From contig BCIX01000002.1 in assembly GCA_001600095.1 (NCBI GenBank), positions 496,001 to 560,000 on the forward strand: DNA of 64,000 nt, read 5' to 3'. This document shows positions 1-11,778 of this stretch, piece after piece; the stretch's first letter is position 1; each line of letters begins with the position of its first letter. The translations under genes and the position numbers were made by a program. Under the pieces are notes generated by a model, which was not told the DNA's origin, made no database searches, and saw only the letters and a program-made list of their open reading frames with translations. Source of the stretch: Bullera alba (Eukaryota > Basidiomycota > Tremellomycetes > Tremellales > Bulleraceae).

Positions 1-862
1 CCAGTTGTCGAGGTTGAGTTGCCTCTGGTGGCGAGGTAGGACGACCAGTTGTGGTCGTCGTCGTGATAACTTTTGTGACGACCTCGTCTCCTAGTCCAAC
101 TTCCACCTCGTCTCCTTCCGGTATAGCCTCGACATAAGCCATGGTCGGGGCCGTGGACTTGTGTAGTTTTGGCAGACGCATACTCCTGACAGACGCCGTT
201 GGGGAGGGGAAATTTGACGCCGGTAGAGGAAAGTGATGGGCGTGCACCGATGGCGAGCGGGGTATAGGAGCGACAATCACCGGCGGGGCCGCAGCTGCAG
301 GGGCAGGAGGGTTGGTCGTCGGTACGTTGACGTTGACGATGATCTCGGGGTGATGGTGAGATCTATGAGATTTATGCGATTTGACAGATCGATGCGAAGG
401 TGTCGGTGAGCCTGGTGGTGCTATGGAGACCGGGACGGCGACCGTAGGTGCGGGTGCTAGCACCGTTGGCGCTGGATCCAGGACTATAGACGGTGCTCTG
501 ATAGAGGCCGCTTTGACCGTCGTTGCAGGAGCGGTCACCTCTTCGATGATCGTGGTAGTGGTCTCTTCGATGACCTTGCCCTTTTTCTTGTTCTTCTTCT
601 TCCCGCCGGCGGGGGGTTGAACGGTAGCTTGGGCTTGAGCACTTGCTTGGGCTGTGGCTATTGCCTTCACTGGATCTTCTCTGATCACCTCCTCCGTCAC
701 TGTCTTCTCGTGCACGGTCCCATCGTCGCCGACTGTGCGCTCGTATTGCGAGTGATGGTGGTGGTGCTCGTGGTCGTGGTGGAGCTGGACCGAAGGGTTG
801 CCAGCAGCGGGAGCTGGGACAACATCGTCATCCACGGTGGTGACGGTGGTCGTCTTCGTCAT
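1..862 (-). CDS. Unrecognised Thr/Pro/His-rich protein, C-terminal part cut off by window edge
   Basis: An open frame of 287 codons runs on the minus strand from an ATG at 862 to the left edge without a stop. I do not recognise a family. What can be seen is strongly biased composition: an N terminus of Thr/Val (MTKTTTVTTVDDDVV), a His-rich patch (HDHEHHHH) near residue 30, a Lys-rich patch (GKKKNKKKGK) near residue 90, a Ser/His/Lys stretch (SVKSHKSHRSHHH) near residue 160, and long Ala/Pro/Val-rich linkers. No membrane segment or signal peptide is visible, and it looks largely disordered. Uninterrupted frame over 860 bases in an intron-rich genome, with low-complexity but codon-consistent sequence, supports it being coding. 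An upstream leader exon is possible (see 863-1771). The full length and any structured domain lie outside the window. Confidence 0.6.
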   Translation of the reverse strand, partial: MTKTTTVTTVDDDVVPAPAAGNPSVQLHHDHEHHHHHSQYERTVGDDGTVHEKTVTEEVIREDPVKAIATAQASAQAQATVQPPAGGKKKNKKKGKVIEETTTTIIEEVTAPATTVKAASIRAPSIVLDPAPTVLAPAPTVAVPVSIAPPGSPTPSHRSVKSHKSHRSHHHPEIIVNVNVPTTNPPAPAAAAPPVIVAPIPRSPSVHAHHFPLPASNFPSPTASVRSMRLPKLHKSTAPTMAYVEAIPEGDEVEVGLGDEVVTKVITTTTTTGRPTSPPEATQPRQL

Positions 863-1771
863 CCCGGGCGAGGCAGGAGAGCAGAGGGAGCGAAGGCGAG
901 TGAGTGAGGGGATGAGTTGACAATGGAATCAAGGGGTATCTTGTAGCAAAGTCTGCCTCGCAAAGACTAAGGACGGGCTGAAGAGGTGTCAGTGGACGTG
1001 ATACTAGGCATCGAGCGCTGGAGAACTCTGACCTACCTTTGGTATAGGTATCACTCGACGGATCCGGATAGGACTTGCCGCCGGGCCACTTTGGCACGAA
1101 GGATGCTCCGGCAGCTGCTACAATATCGTCGATGGGCTCGAGAGGCGAGGTGGGATCTACAAGATCAGCTTGTCGATGCTAGCACTTTGTACCATGACGG
1201 CCTGCACGAGGCAGGCTCTGCAAGCTGGTCTGACTCGTCATCGAAGAAGTATGAAGATGCAACTTAGAATAGACACGCTGTCGGAGTTTGTCAACCTCGT
1301 GGCAAATGAAAGCTCGTCCGTTGACAAGGTTGAAAGGAGGGGTTGAACGAGGATCTTTTTGTGTGAGTGACATCCATGATGATCCCGCCGGAAGAGGTGA
1401 TCTCGATCGTGATACGACACGGAGCCATGGTTTGCTACGCGCTGTTACATGCGCACATGGATCTCAAGGTGGGTCGAGCAGTGTCTGATCTACGACCAAC
1501 GCAGATGCAGTCAAACAATGACACTTCTCCTCGATAGCGATCAGATCTCCCAACGCTATAGCCGGACAACCTGAAACACCACCCAAATATTTGATCCCGT
1601 CCGATCGAAAGTCGGGCCACCCGTGGTCCCGTTGGCGATCTGTTGCGAGCCATAGCTATAGGTCACTACCTCGCTACTGATATCAAACAATCGTCCTCTG
1701 ACTCTCATCACTAGTGCAACGATCACAGATAATACTCTCTCGGCCCTCGATCATCTAAAAACTCCGCGAGA
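863..1771. other. Divergent intergenic region, with a possible minus-strand leader exon
   Basis: This holds the shared upstream region of the left-edge gene (-) and COQ7 (+). On the minus strand an open segment at about 1178-1037 is bounded by an acceptor-like CTAG and a canonical GTAGGT donor and reads plausibly as protein (for example GASFVPKWPGGKSYP). Joining it to the downstream frame by the obvious acceptors gives stops, so it may be a 5' untranslated exon, an exon of an alternative transcript, or chance. Nothing else is recognised. Confidence 0.4.
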
Positions 1772-2655
1772 ATGAGAGCCTCTTCATCTTCGATCCAGGT
1801 CGCAGCTCGGTCTTCTGCGATCACCCCTATGCGCACACTTGCCTCTCATGCCTACCTCCGGCCTTCATCGCACCCAGGATCGCCATCGCCATCGCCTATA
1901 CCTCAGCCTCATGTCGCCGCGAGCTCATCCAGCACATCAGCTACACCCTCATCTGCCTCCTCGTCATCATCGTCAACTAGTCAGCGCACGATCGACGCTA
2001 CAACATCCACCCCTCCCAATTTGACGCCCAAGCAGAAAGATCTACTTAGCCGTATAATCCGAGTAGACCAAGCAGGAGAGCTTGGCGCGAATTGGATCTA
2101 CAGGGGACAGAAATTCTCGACATCATTCTTGAAAAGCGATACCAAGACCGCTCAGCAGATAGAAGAGATGTGGGCCACGGAAAAGCATCATCTGAACGTC
2201 ATGTCCTTGTTGCAATCGCAACATCGAATCAGACCGACGATGCTCTATCCCGTCTGGAGGGCCATGGCCTGGGGATTAGGTGCGGGAACGGCGGCTATTA
2301 GCAAAGAAGCCGCTATGGCCTGTACCGAAGCAGTGGAAACTGTCATTGGAGAGCATTACGACGAGTGAGTATACCCACTTCCATCAACATTATGTAGGGT
2401 CCTGCTGATCGGCGGACATCTAGTCAATTGAAAGAGCTGAATCATATGCTCGAGTCGTATCGCGCTGCAGGGACGGAACCCCACCCTTCGTTGACGTTGC
2501 TCAAGGAGATCCTCACCGAGTTCCGGGACGACGAGCTGGAACACTTGGACACGGCAGTGGAAGAAGGGGCTCAGAAGGCACCGGGGCATAGTCTGCTCAG
2601 TGCAATAATCGGAGTCGGGTGTAAAGCAGCCATCAAAGTCTGCGAGAAGATATAA
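1772..2655 (+). CDS. COQ7: 5-demethoxyubiquinone hydroxylase, mitochondrial (COQ7/CAT5)
   Basis: This di-iron enzyme hydroxylates demethoxyubiquinone, the penultimate step of ubiquinone synthesis, at the matrix face of the inner mitochondrial membrane as part of the CoQ synthome. Two exons, 1772-2364 and 2424-2655, join across a 59-nt GTGAGT...TAG intron to give 274 residues. Residues 1 to about 80 are Ser/Arg-rich without acids, like a mitochondrial presequence followed by a linker. The COQ7 domain then begins at LTPKQKDLLSRIIRVDQAGE. The carboxylate and histidine ligands of the two irons are visible: the Glu of DQAGELGANWIYRGQ, the ExxH of ATEKHHLNVM, the Glu-His of ETVIGEHYDD, and ExxH of DDELEHLDTA near the C terminus. 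The ATG at 1772 is the first in frame and supplies the presequence. It is convergent with homocitrate synthase, 274 bp apart. Confidence 0.96.
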
Positions 2656-2929
2656 ATGTGATCCGGACCCGAAGCCATTAGTTGTACACTACTCATTGCA
2701 CCGTGCACAAAGCAATACTGCAAGCATGCATCAACAGATGAAATAAATACACATTCGTCAATGCGACAGACTGGGCGGTACTGGTAGCCCCTATAGTCTG
2801 TCGATCTGCTTTTTTTCCGTTTACTTCTACTCTAAATCCCTACAGATGGAAGTGGATGTTGACACAGAATAATACTCCTCGCCGAAAGACATCCCGGCTG
2901 AGCCAGAGAGCTAACTCTCGACAGCTCGT

Positions 2930-4926
<1,997 letters not shown>

Positions 4927-5443
4927 GATGGGTGGTGTAACTGGTGAAGTTTTCGGTGTTTTCAACTAGACTATGTGGTTGGTCGGTCCCAGGAGCGTGG
5001 TGTTCTGGGGTGATTGAAGGTGTTGTAATAGAGTGAGCAATGAACTTTGACTATATAACCAAGTGATCAATCACCTATGCTTGGACTTGAATGTGTGAAA
5101 TCGACTCGAGCCAACTGGAATGCTCCCAATTTTTTTCTTCCCCTCAGTGTCGGGAATTTGATTTCGGTGAGTGACTGTTAGACGTCACCGAGATTGCGGG
5201 GCGGTCTCGGGGAGATTATCCGGATAGATTACGTAACCACGCGTTCTGGTCTGCGATCATGCTCAGCTGCAGCTGGGCTGCCTGGGCAAGGCATCTCGGT
5301 ATGCACGGCAGATGTGTACTCTATAGCTGGTTACTAGTCGCGTTCCAACCTCCGTATATGCTCCAACGAAGAGATGCAGTATACATAGGGTATTTTACAT
5401 TGATGATATGTTACGGTCGACGAGCAAAAGCGATGTATCCACC
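4927..5443. other. Intergenic region upstream of homocitrate synthase
   Basis: About 500 bases between the homocitrate synthase start and the FEN1 stop, both on the minus strand, so it should contain the homocitrate synthase promoter and the FEN1 3' end. An ACGCGT hexamer occurs at 5239-5244. No perfect Gcn4 site (TGACTCA) was seen. No gene is evident. Confidence 0.5.
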
Positions 5444-7325
5444 TCACTTCTTGCCCTTCTTCTTCGCTCCTCCCTTGTCATCAGCCTTGCGCTTGTCTCC
5501 AGCTTTTGGCTTTTTGGCATCCGCCCCTCCTTCCTTCGGCTTGACGGTGAAGAAGCCATCCAGTCGACCTTGCTGTTTCGCAGCTAGCATTTTCGACAAT
5601 TTGGCCGCTCCCGCTCGCACTCTGTCCTCGCTGTTAAATAGGTCAGTTACCGCGAAACCTCCAATTGTAGCTGCGCTCGACTCACTTGAACCCCTTGTCC
5701 TTGCACAAGAACTCCACTAAACCATCAACGTCTGGCAACTTCCAGTCAAGCTGCGTTCGCTCGTCAGCGAGGACTGACAGATACGTCTGTGGTGCTCACC
5801 TCCAAGTCATCGCCCTTGACCACGTCGGGGGTGATGAACAACTGCTTGGCCTCCTCCCAAGGCCAGAAATCTGGTATTTGCATACCGGCACTAGTCACCT
5901 TCTTCTTCTTTTTGGGACTCTTGGCTTCTTTCTTGACCTGACTGCTGGACGGCCCCGCGCCTCCCTCTTCACTCTCACGATCCGATCGAGCGGCAATCTC
6001 CTCGTCCTCCTCGTCCTCGCTGGCAGCGGCCTTGACGGCAGCATTCTCTTCTGCCTTCTCCGCCATCTTGCCCCTGACAAACTCGACAACGCCCTTGAGA
6101 CCGTCGTGTTCGCGAAGCAATTTGAGCGCAGTCTTTGGTCCAATACCCTTGCAGGGCTCTAGGTAGTCGCATCCTAGCAGGATACACAGCTCGATAAACT
6201 ACGGACAGTCAGCTAAGGCCACCATATTGATTGACAACGTAGCTCACTCGGTCCATGTCCATGCCGAGGTCTTCCAGAGCGACCTTCAAGTTGATCTCCG
6301 AGATTGGCATCTTCTTCGCTTCCGAGAACGTCAAGTGTCTTAGCAGAATAGGTGTGCTGAAGGTCAACGTATCCATGTCCTCCGAACCCGCCGCATAGAC
6401 TTTGCCCGCTCTGGCCAATTCGGCACACTGCGCCTCGGCTTCTCCAGGTGCCTATGACCACGTCAGCTCTCGATGCGTGATAACAAGACCGAGTTCGAGC
6501 TCACAGTCACCACGGGAATGCCCATCAGCGAGAGCAGCTTTTTGCACTCTTCATTGTGCTCCTTGGTGACTCGGACCTGCCTCCTGGCCAATTTGTCAAT
6601 ATCCTCAGCGGTACCTGAATCAGGTGTTCAGCTAGGTTTCAGCACTTAGAATCGCTGATATCTACCTGTCTCCTTGGCCTCTTCCTGACCTTCCTTTGCT
6701 TTCTCTCTCGTAGCGAATCGTTTGGCCAGCTGACAGGCATTCGTCAGAATGCTTTCCTCTTCTGGATCACGGTTCGAGAGGCTGCAGACTTACAACTCCG
6801 CCCTTCAGCTCAGGGGGTTTACCGTCAAAGATATAGCAGGGTTTGATACCATGATCGACCATTCGTATCGTACGATAGAAGAAGCCCATCAGGTGACTAT
6901 GAGGTGATCAGCTCGCGCCTTCCTCTGCTTCAATATTGTGACGCGCGTGTCGCTCACCTCGTCACGTCTCCACTTTCATTCATCAACATCTGTCCATCTT
7001 GCTGTCGCACAGCGATCAGGAATTGGTATATGGACCTGATAACGGACGTGTCAATGCCATGACGACCCGTTGCAGAGATGAGGCTGTTACAATGGACCAG
7101 AATTTCACTTACATGGAGGCGTCGATGGCGACTTTCCTCCCGAAGAGCTAATCCATAGTCAGCTAAGATTGAAAGAGGAGGGTAGCTAACGACGCACCGT
7201 CTTCATCTCATGGTCCTTCATCGCTCGTGGAGCATGCTCGCTCAGCAGAGCGGTCAAGCCTAGACGCGTGCGTTAGTGGACGAACCACCAGTAGGGAAGC
7301 GGGCTGACTGACCTTTGATACCCAT
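5444..7325 (-). CDS. FEN1: Flap endonuclease 1 (FEN1/Rad27)
   Basis: FEN1 is the structure-specific nuclease that removes 5' flaps during Okazaki-fragment maturation and long-patch base excision repair, acting in the nucleus on PCNA. The protein begins [15 protein letters not shown], the invariant N terminus whose Gly2 enters the active site; the first coding exon is only 13 nt (7313-7325). Visible parts are the N-nuclease region ([25 protein letters not shown]), the I-nuclease region ([30 protein letters not shown]), and the DNA-binding [20 protein letters not shown] Lys- and Asp/Glu-rich insert of roughly 60 residues (around 5880-6090) separates this from the conserved [17 protein letters not shown] segment. 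A canonical PIP box, QGRLDGFF, sits near the C terminus and is followed by a lysine-rich tail ([10 protein letters not shown]). It is about 450 residues, longer than the human 380, the insert explaining most of the difference. Confidence 0.96.
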
Positions 7326-7763
7326 CGCGAATGATGTGGTCTGATTTGAAGCGGGATGGGATGATCGACGATGAAGGTGAGAGCTGCACGCGACGACCTG
7401 ATGGCGAACAGTCGTTGCCACCTCTCTAGGTTTCTCGAACGCGCTAGTTGCAAGTCGAACACCAGGCTCAAATCCTGATTCAATGTCGAACTCGACGTGA
7501 CGTCGATATTGACTTTTTGGACGCGTATCGGGGAAGGACGGAAGCAAATCTGCCTCATGTCTCTATTATACTGGTGTGCCACGTGGCCACGGCGAGCATC
7601 CTCATGAGCGCTGAGCGTTGGGCGGGCTGTCAACGGGCTGTGGGCCTGTGGCATCCTAGATCCGACTCAATAACGTCTACAATAGACAGCCAGGTATGTC
7701 CGCATGAAAGTGTCAAGCTTGCATTATACTCCTTGACGGGACGCTGCGGACTTCGATATGACA
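7326..7763. other. Intergenic region, FEN1 promoter
   Basis: 438 bases between the FEN1 start and the PhzF-like gene's stop, both on the minus strand. Open frames overlap here in several registers and none resembles a protein. An MCB-type hexamer lies at 7521-7526, and a second ACGCGT lies at 7264-7269 inside FEN1 intron 1. Confidence 0.5.
7521..7526. promoter_or_regulatory. MCB-type ACGCGT upstream of FEN1
   Basis: The palindromic hexamer ACGCGT lies about 196 bp upstream of the FEN1 ATG. It is the core of the MBF (Mbp1-Swi6) site that drives G1/S transcription of replication genes in yeasts, where RAD27 itself is a cell-cycle gene. A single hexamer is expected about once in 4 kb by chance, so the function is inferred from context. 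Confidence 0.4.
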
Positions 7764-8831
7764 TCAAACCTCTATATCTCCTTCCTTGACCAAGACCACG
7801 TCGCCGACGATCTGCACCTTCTTCTCATCCTTGAGCCAAGTGGCAGTCAGGGTTCCGCCCCGTTTACTCTGCTGGTAGCTGTTCAACTCTACGCCCAGAT
7901 CTCCGTGGACCTTGGCCAGGCGAGCCTGGGGTGCGGGGTGCGAGACGTAATACGGAATGAGAGCGCAGTGCGCGGATCCAGTCTTTTTGAGCGCGCAGTC
8001 AGCTTTAATACCACTACCGCCTGTAAAGCTGAGACAGGCTTACTACTGCGTCTTCATGCTCATTGCCGACCTGTACGCCGAATACCCTTGCGTGGATGTT
8101 TGGCGATGATCCCGAAGCAGAAGTGGTTTTGGGCGCAACCTGGGTGAAGAGGACTTGTGATCGTTCAAACCGTTTCTACATGGTGACGAGTCAGCTGCGC
8201 CCGAACAGATTAAGCAGGCCAGCTGAGTACCCACCAATTGGTCGTAGTCCACTGTCAAGGACGTCAAATCCACTGGTGGCTTGAACTCCAATAACGCATA
8301 CGTCTCCGATATTGACAGATCCTCCAGATCCTCCGCACCCACTCCTAGGCTTCTGATGATTGAGGCATATTGCTCATCAACCTTGTTGACAGTAGTGAAG
8401 CCCCTGAGTTCTGGGAAATTGAGTACAATCTTTGTTCTACCATCTGCTCGAATCGGCGTCGAAGATATCGCTCCATGGTGTTTAGTCTCCAAAACCAATT
8501 GGTCTACTTTATCACCAACCACCTCCAACAGATAGTATGACAAAGCCATTGTCGCATGGCCACACAGGAAAGCTTCCATGTTGACATTGAACCATCGCAA
8601 AGCGTAGTATCCGGCTACGCCCAGCGGCAGTAGAAATGCAGTCATGGGTTGACCCAGCTCCGTTGCGACTTTCTGTAGGGTCTCATCAGAGGGGTAGGCT
8701 GCCCAGAGGCTATTGCGATCGTCGAGAGATGGTGGGTTGGATGGTGTGGGGAGAACTATCACGGCAGCGGGGTTGCCAGTGTCAAGGCCGAGGGTGAAGG
8801 CGTTGAGAATCGCGTAGTGTAGCTTGACCAT
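7764..8831 (-). CDS. PhzF-family protein (phenazine-biosynthesis-like isomerase fold)
   Basis: Three exons starting at the ATG at 8831 give a protein of roughly 300 residues with the diaminopimelate-epimerase/PhzF fold. Diagnostic segments are NAFTLGLDTGNPAAVIVLP at the N terminus, CGHATMALSYYLLEVV near residue 90, and TGSAHCALIPYYVSHPA in the C-terminal half, the last formed across an intron (EDAV joined to TGSAH). PhzF members isomerise small acids, but the substrate in fungi is generally unknown (yeast Yhi9 is a relative). Oddity: bacterial PhzF uses a catalytic glutamate in an LSETxF motif. The equivalent stretch here is ELGQPMTAFLLP, with Met where the Glu belongs, so either the chemistry differs or this is not a working isomerase of the PhzF type. 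There is no phenazine or secondary-metabolite cluster around it. Confidence 0.88.
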
Positions 8832-9634
8832 GGTGTGTCAGGTGGGAAATTAGCAGGGGAGTAGATTATGTCGAAAGCAACAAAGTGTCATCATCCCATA
8901 CACAATTGCCTCTCATCCCACCACATGAGTCCTCGACAGATCTCGGTGGACCGCATGTTGATGCGGCATGTCCGACTCGACTCACGCACGCGGTCCGTGC
9001 AACCGTCCAAAGCCGAAACAGGCGGCAAGTTCCGTAACACAACTTGAAACACGATCCGTCCATGATCTGATCCGCCGAATCGCCGATAGCCTTGGGACGA
9101 CCAAGAGGAGGAAATGACAGCTGGTAGCTCGACTGGGCGACTGGTCTGACTCGTTGGAGCGGTCGGACTGAGTCGGAGAGATCGAAACAACGTCCTGCGA
9201 TGCATTCGACACCATGCACACCGCTGCGGAGCCGAGCATCGAGCAAAGAGATCTGCCCTAACCGGCCTGAAACGGTGGGGCCAGCTAGGTCCTTTAGCGC
9301 TACTCCTCACAAAGTGATTGGCTTTGATGGTGGGCCCCTTTGTCCGCTGATCGTCATGGCGACCGCTTTAGAATAATTTCGGGGGGTAATCATGGGGCGG
9401 AGCTTCAGTCATTTACAGTCAGCTGTCCCATGGGTATAACTCTGACGCAGACCTGTATAAAGGATACCACCTGGCGCCCCCAATCCGGCTTTTTGGCTTA
9501 TGAAGGCTCTTTTCGACCCAACAGACCGTCTCGTAGCGCCAGGAATATCTCCAGCTTGCATCAACATTGCTCTCTTGGATTGTCTTGTAATTTACAGCTC
9601 CACCCACCACGCACCGTAGATCCTCGGCTGCAAC
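8832..9634. other. Divergent intergenic region
   Basis: About 800 bases between the starts of the PhzF-like gene (-) and the Met-rich gene (+). Minus-strand frames around 8866-9310 are open in three registers at once, which marks low stop-codon density rather than a gene. A TATA-like box at 9456-9461 is the only element I can name. Confidence 0.45.
9456..9461 (+). promoter_or_regulatory. TATA-like box upstream of the Met-rich gene
   Basis: TATAAA lies about 180 bp upstream of the ATG at 9635, in the sense orientation and at a spacing reasonable for a fungal gene with a short leader. Assignment is by position and sequence only. Confidence 0.35.
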
Positions 9635-11490
9635 ATGTTCAGCCCGTACGGGATGATGGGCATGGGTATGGGTATGGGCATGCCAATGCCCATGATGATG
9701 CCTACGCCGGGAGTCATGCCAGGAATGCCGGGAATGGGCATGATCAATGCCATGCCAGGTCGATTCGGGCGTGATATGCTAGGAAGAGGTGAGTCGACCC
9801 AGTCGGTTTTCGTAAATCACAACGCTGACTACTGCACCAGACTTTGCTGGACCCGGAGGCGTTGGTGCCAGGTCAGTCGGCCATTAATTTTTCTCTTCGC
9901 CCTGGTGTCCCTGCTGAACGCACTACAGTCAACCATACAGACCACCGGATCCCTCAGCCCTCCCGTAAGTCCAGCTTTCAATAGATGGATGCCCAGCTAA
10001 ACGACCCCAGACCGATGCCTTTCGGCCTGCCTTTCATCGCTCGACCGGGACAGGAAGGCTTTGATGCCTATGGCAGGATGTGTGAGTGGACCTGTCGTGC
10101 TTCGTCGTACGGCAGCTGATATTCCATGACGCCAGTGCCTCCTGACCTGCCAGAGGGTGAGTGCTAGGCCTTCGTCGCAACAGTGTGACCCGTCGCTGAC
10201 CTACGCAGGGTGGGATGGATGGGGTAGGCCGATTGTAGCCGCAACGAGTCAACCTGGAGGCATGCCAGCGCCACCGGATATCGCTCCGCAAGGCGGCGCT
10301 CCGGGTCTGAACCCCGATCAAGCTACTGCAATGGGCGCCGGCGGTCCTGATGCATACAACCAGCCTACAGCGACAAGAGACATGCCCATGACGTCGACTC
10401 CGGGCGGCTCCTCGTCTCAGAGTACGAGTCGGAGTGGTACAGGAACAGGAACCAACAGACCTGAACAGTACGTTGCTTGGCGAAACTACTATATCCCTTC
10501 TGGCCAAAGCACCCCAATGCCCACTTCCATTCCTATGCCTACACAACGCCCTGCCTACGGGTACTACTAGCGTGTCATGGGCGCCAGCCCTGTATGGAAA
10601 GGAGGAACCAGCACGAGAGATAGTTTCTGGCTACTTCCAACCTCTATATCAAGTATAATCATGACATGCAGCTCATGTCATTATCTAGGCCGCCTTGCTT
10701 CGATCGACCGCCAGCGCCGCAGGACAGCTACTTCCGATACTCTGACTTTGACGCTTTCTCACTCAACGCAAATGCGCTGAACCACTCCTGGGAGCTTCAT
10801 CTGCCTCGAGAGCTGGTCTCGCACGACGTCTCTGAGCAGGATTGGTGAGCTCACTTGTGTCTGCGGGATGAAAGAGCAAGAGCTGATTCTGGTCCTATTT
10901 GTAGGGCCAAATTCATCGACGACCTCGCCAAAGAGTGTATCTCGAAAGTGACGCATAATTGGGGAGCAGCCGATACGAATCGCTTAGGTCGAGGACCCAA
11001 GCCCATCCTTTCGGACGGTGTACACTCCTTGTTGGCCTCTTGGGCAGTTGCATTCTTCCAGCCACGAGGGATCAAGGTCTATGCGGCCAAGGACGGCCGT
11101 AGAGTCATTCCAGCACCTCTGGACCCAGTCGCTTCTCGACGGGGATTCTCCCGAGCCGACGAGTGGAGTGACGACGACGACGCCCACGGAGGGAGCTACA
11201 GCTCGGACACGCTGGACGACGAGGAAGAAGAAGATTACATCGAGGAAGAAGCGTCGGCTAGGAGAAACGACATGTACCTCCCTCGAAGGGAGAGAGCGCT
11301 CAGGCGCAAAGAGCGTGATAGGCAGAGACGCAGAGAGATCAGGAGGAAAAGGGAGAGGAGGTCGAATAAAAAGAATGGGGACGTTCATGGGGATTGGGAA
11401 GTACACTTTATTTGCACAACACCGACGATCTGGTCCCCAGGGGCGAGACCGAGGACGTATGGCGAGCCAGCAATGCGTTTGAGGAGATGA
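9635..11490 (+). CDS. Unrecognised Met/Gly/Pro-rich protein with acidic and basic C-terminal blocks (possibly two genes)
   Basis: No known family. Exons 9635-9788, 9841-9871, 9929-9964, 10011-10081, 10136-10156 and 10209 onward keep one frame through five short introns. The start is a run of Met-Gly and Met-Pro (MGMGMGMGMPMPMMMP), then Gly/Pro-rich text, GWDGWGRP, and a Ser/Thr/Gly stretch. As an unspliced frame this stops at 10570. After only 95 bases a second frame begins (ATG 10666) that encodes a more ordinary segment (FRYSDFDAFSLNANAL, HDVSEQDWAKFIDDLAKEC, KPILSDGVHSLLASWAVAFF), an Asp/Glu run, an Arg/Lys-rich helix and GDWEVHF near the end at 11490. An intron from 10560 or 10469 to 10689 would join both in phase, so I favour a single gene. 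If not, there are two: 9635-10570 (224 residues) and 10666-11490. Three exons of 21-36 nt are unusual. Confidence 0.6.
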
Positions 11491-11778
11491 GTGTGCCATA
11501 TGACGTGAAAAGCGGCTTCGTAAGAGAGTTGCAGGCAGATGTTGGTATTGTCGAGGCTTGATGCATACATGAAGACGTAAAGTACATGTACAGACAAAGC
11601 AGCGTGCTGCAGAATGCAAAAGACAGAGAGGGCAAAACCCTCGTCTTGATGATCAAACCTGATGAATTTCAGACCACGTAAGTTGCCCTATAGTGATGGC
11701 GATATCCTATTCCTGCTGGCTCTTGAACCCTTCCCCTTCTTCTACTCTCCTAGCAATCCCCGACAGAGCGTTGTCTGC

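Noticed and set aside
5239..5244. ACGCGT upstream of homocitrate synthase as a cell-cycle element
   Set aside because: A single palindromic hexamer is expected by chance every 4 kb, and the gene is not a replication gene.
7208..7654. Minus-strand frames upstream of FEN1
   Set aside because: They lie in the FEN1 promoter and first intron; the FEN1 start is fixed by the MGIKG N terminus.
7764..8831. Part of a phenazine or other secondary-metabolite cluster
   Set aside because: Neighbours are FEN1 and an unrelated orphan; PhzF-fold proteins are common in fungi outside such clusters.
8866..9310. Three overlapping minus-strand open frames
   Set aside because: Being open in three registers at once indicates few stop codons, not a gene, and none looks like a protein.
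10984..11619. Minus-strand open frame of about 210 codons
   Set aside because: It mirrors the acidic and basic stretch of the plus-strand Met-rich gene, whose frame has protein-like content and fitting introns.
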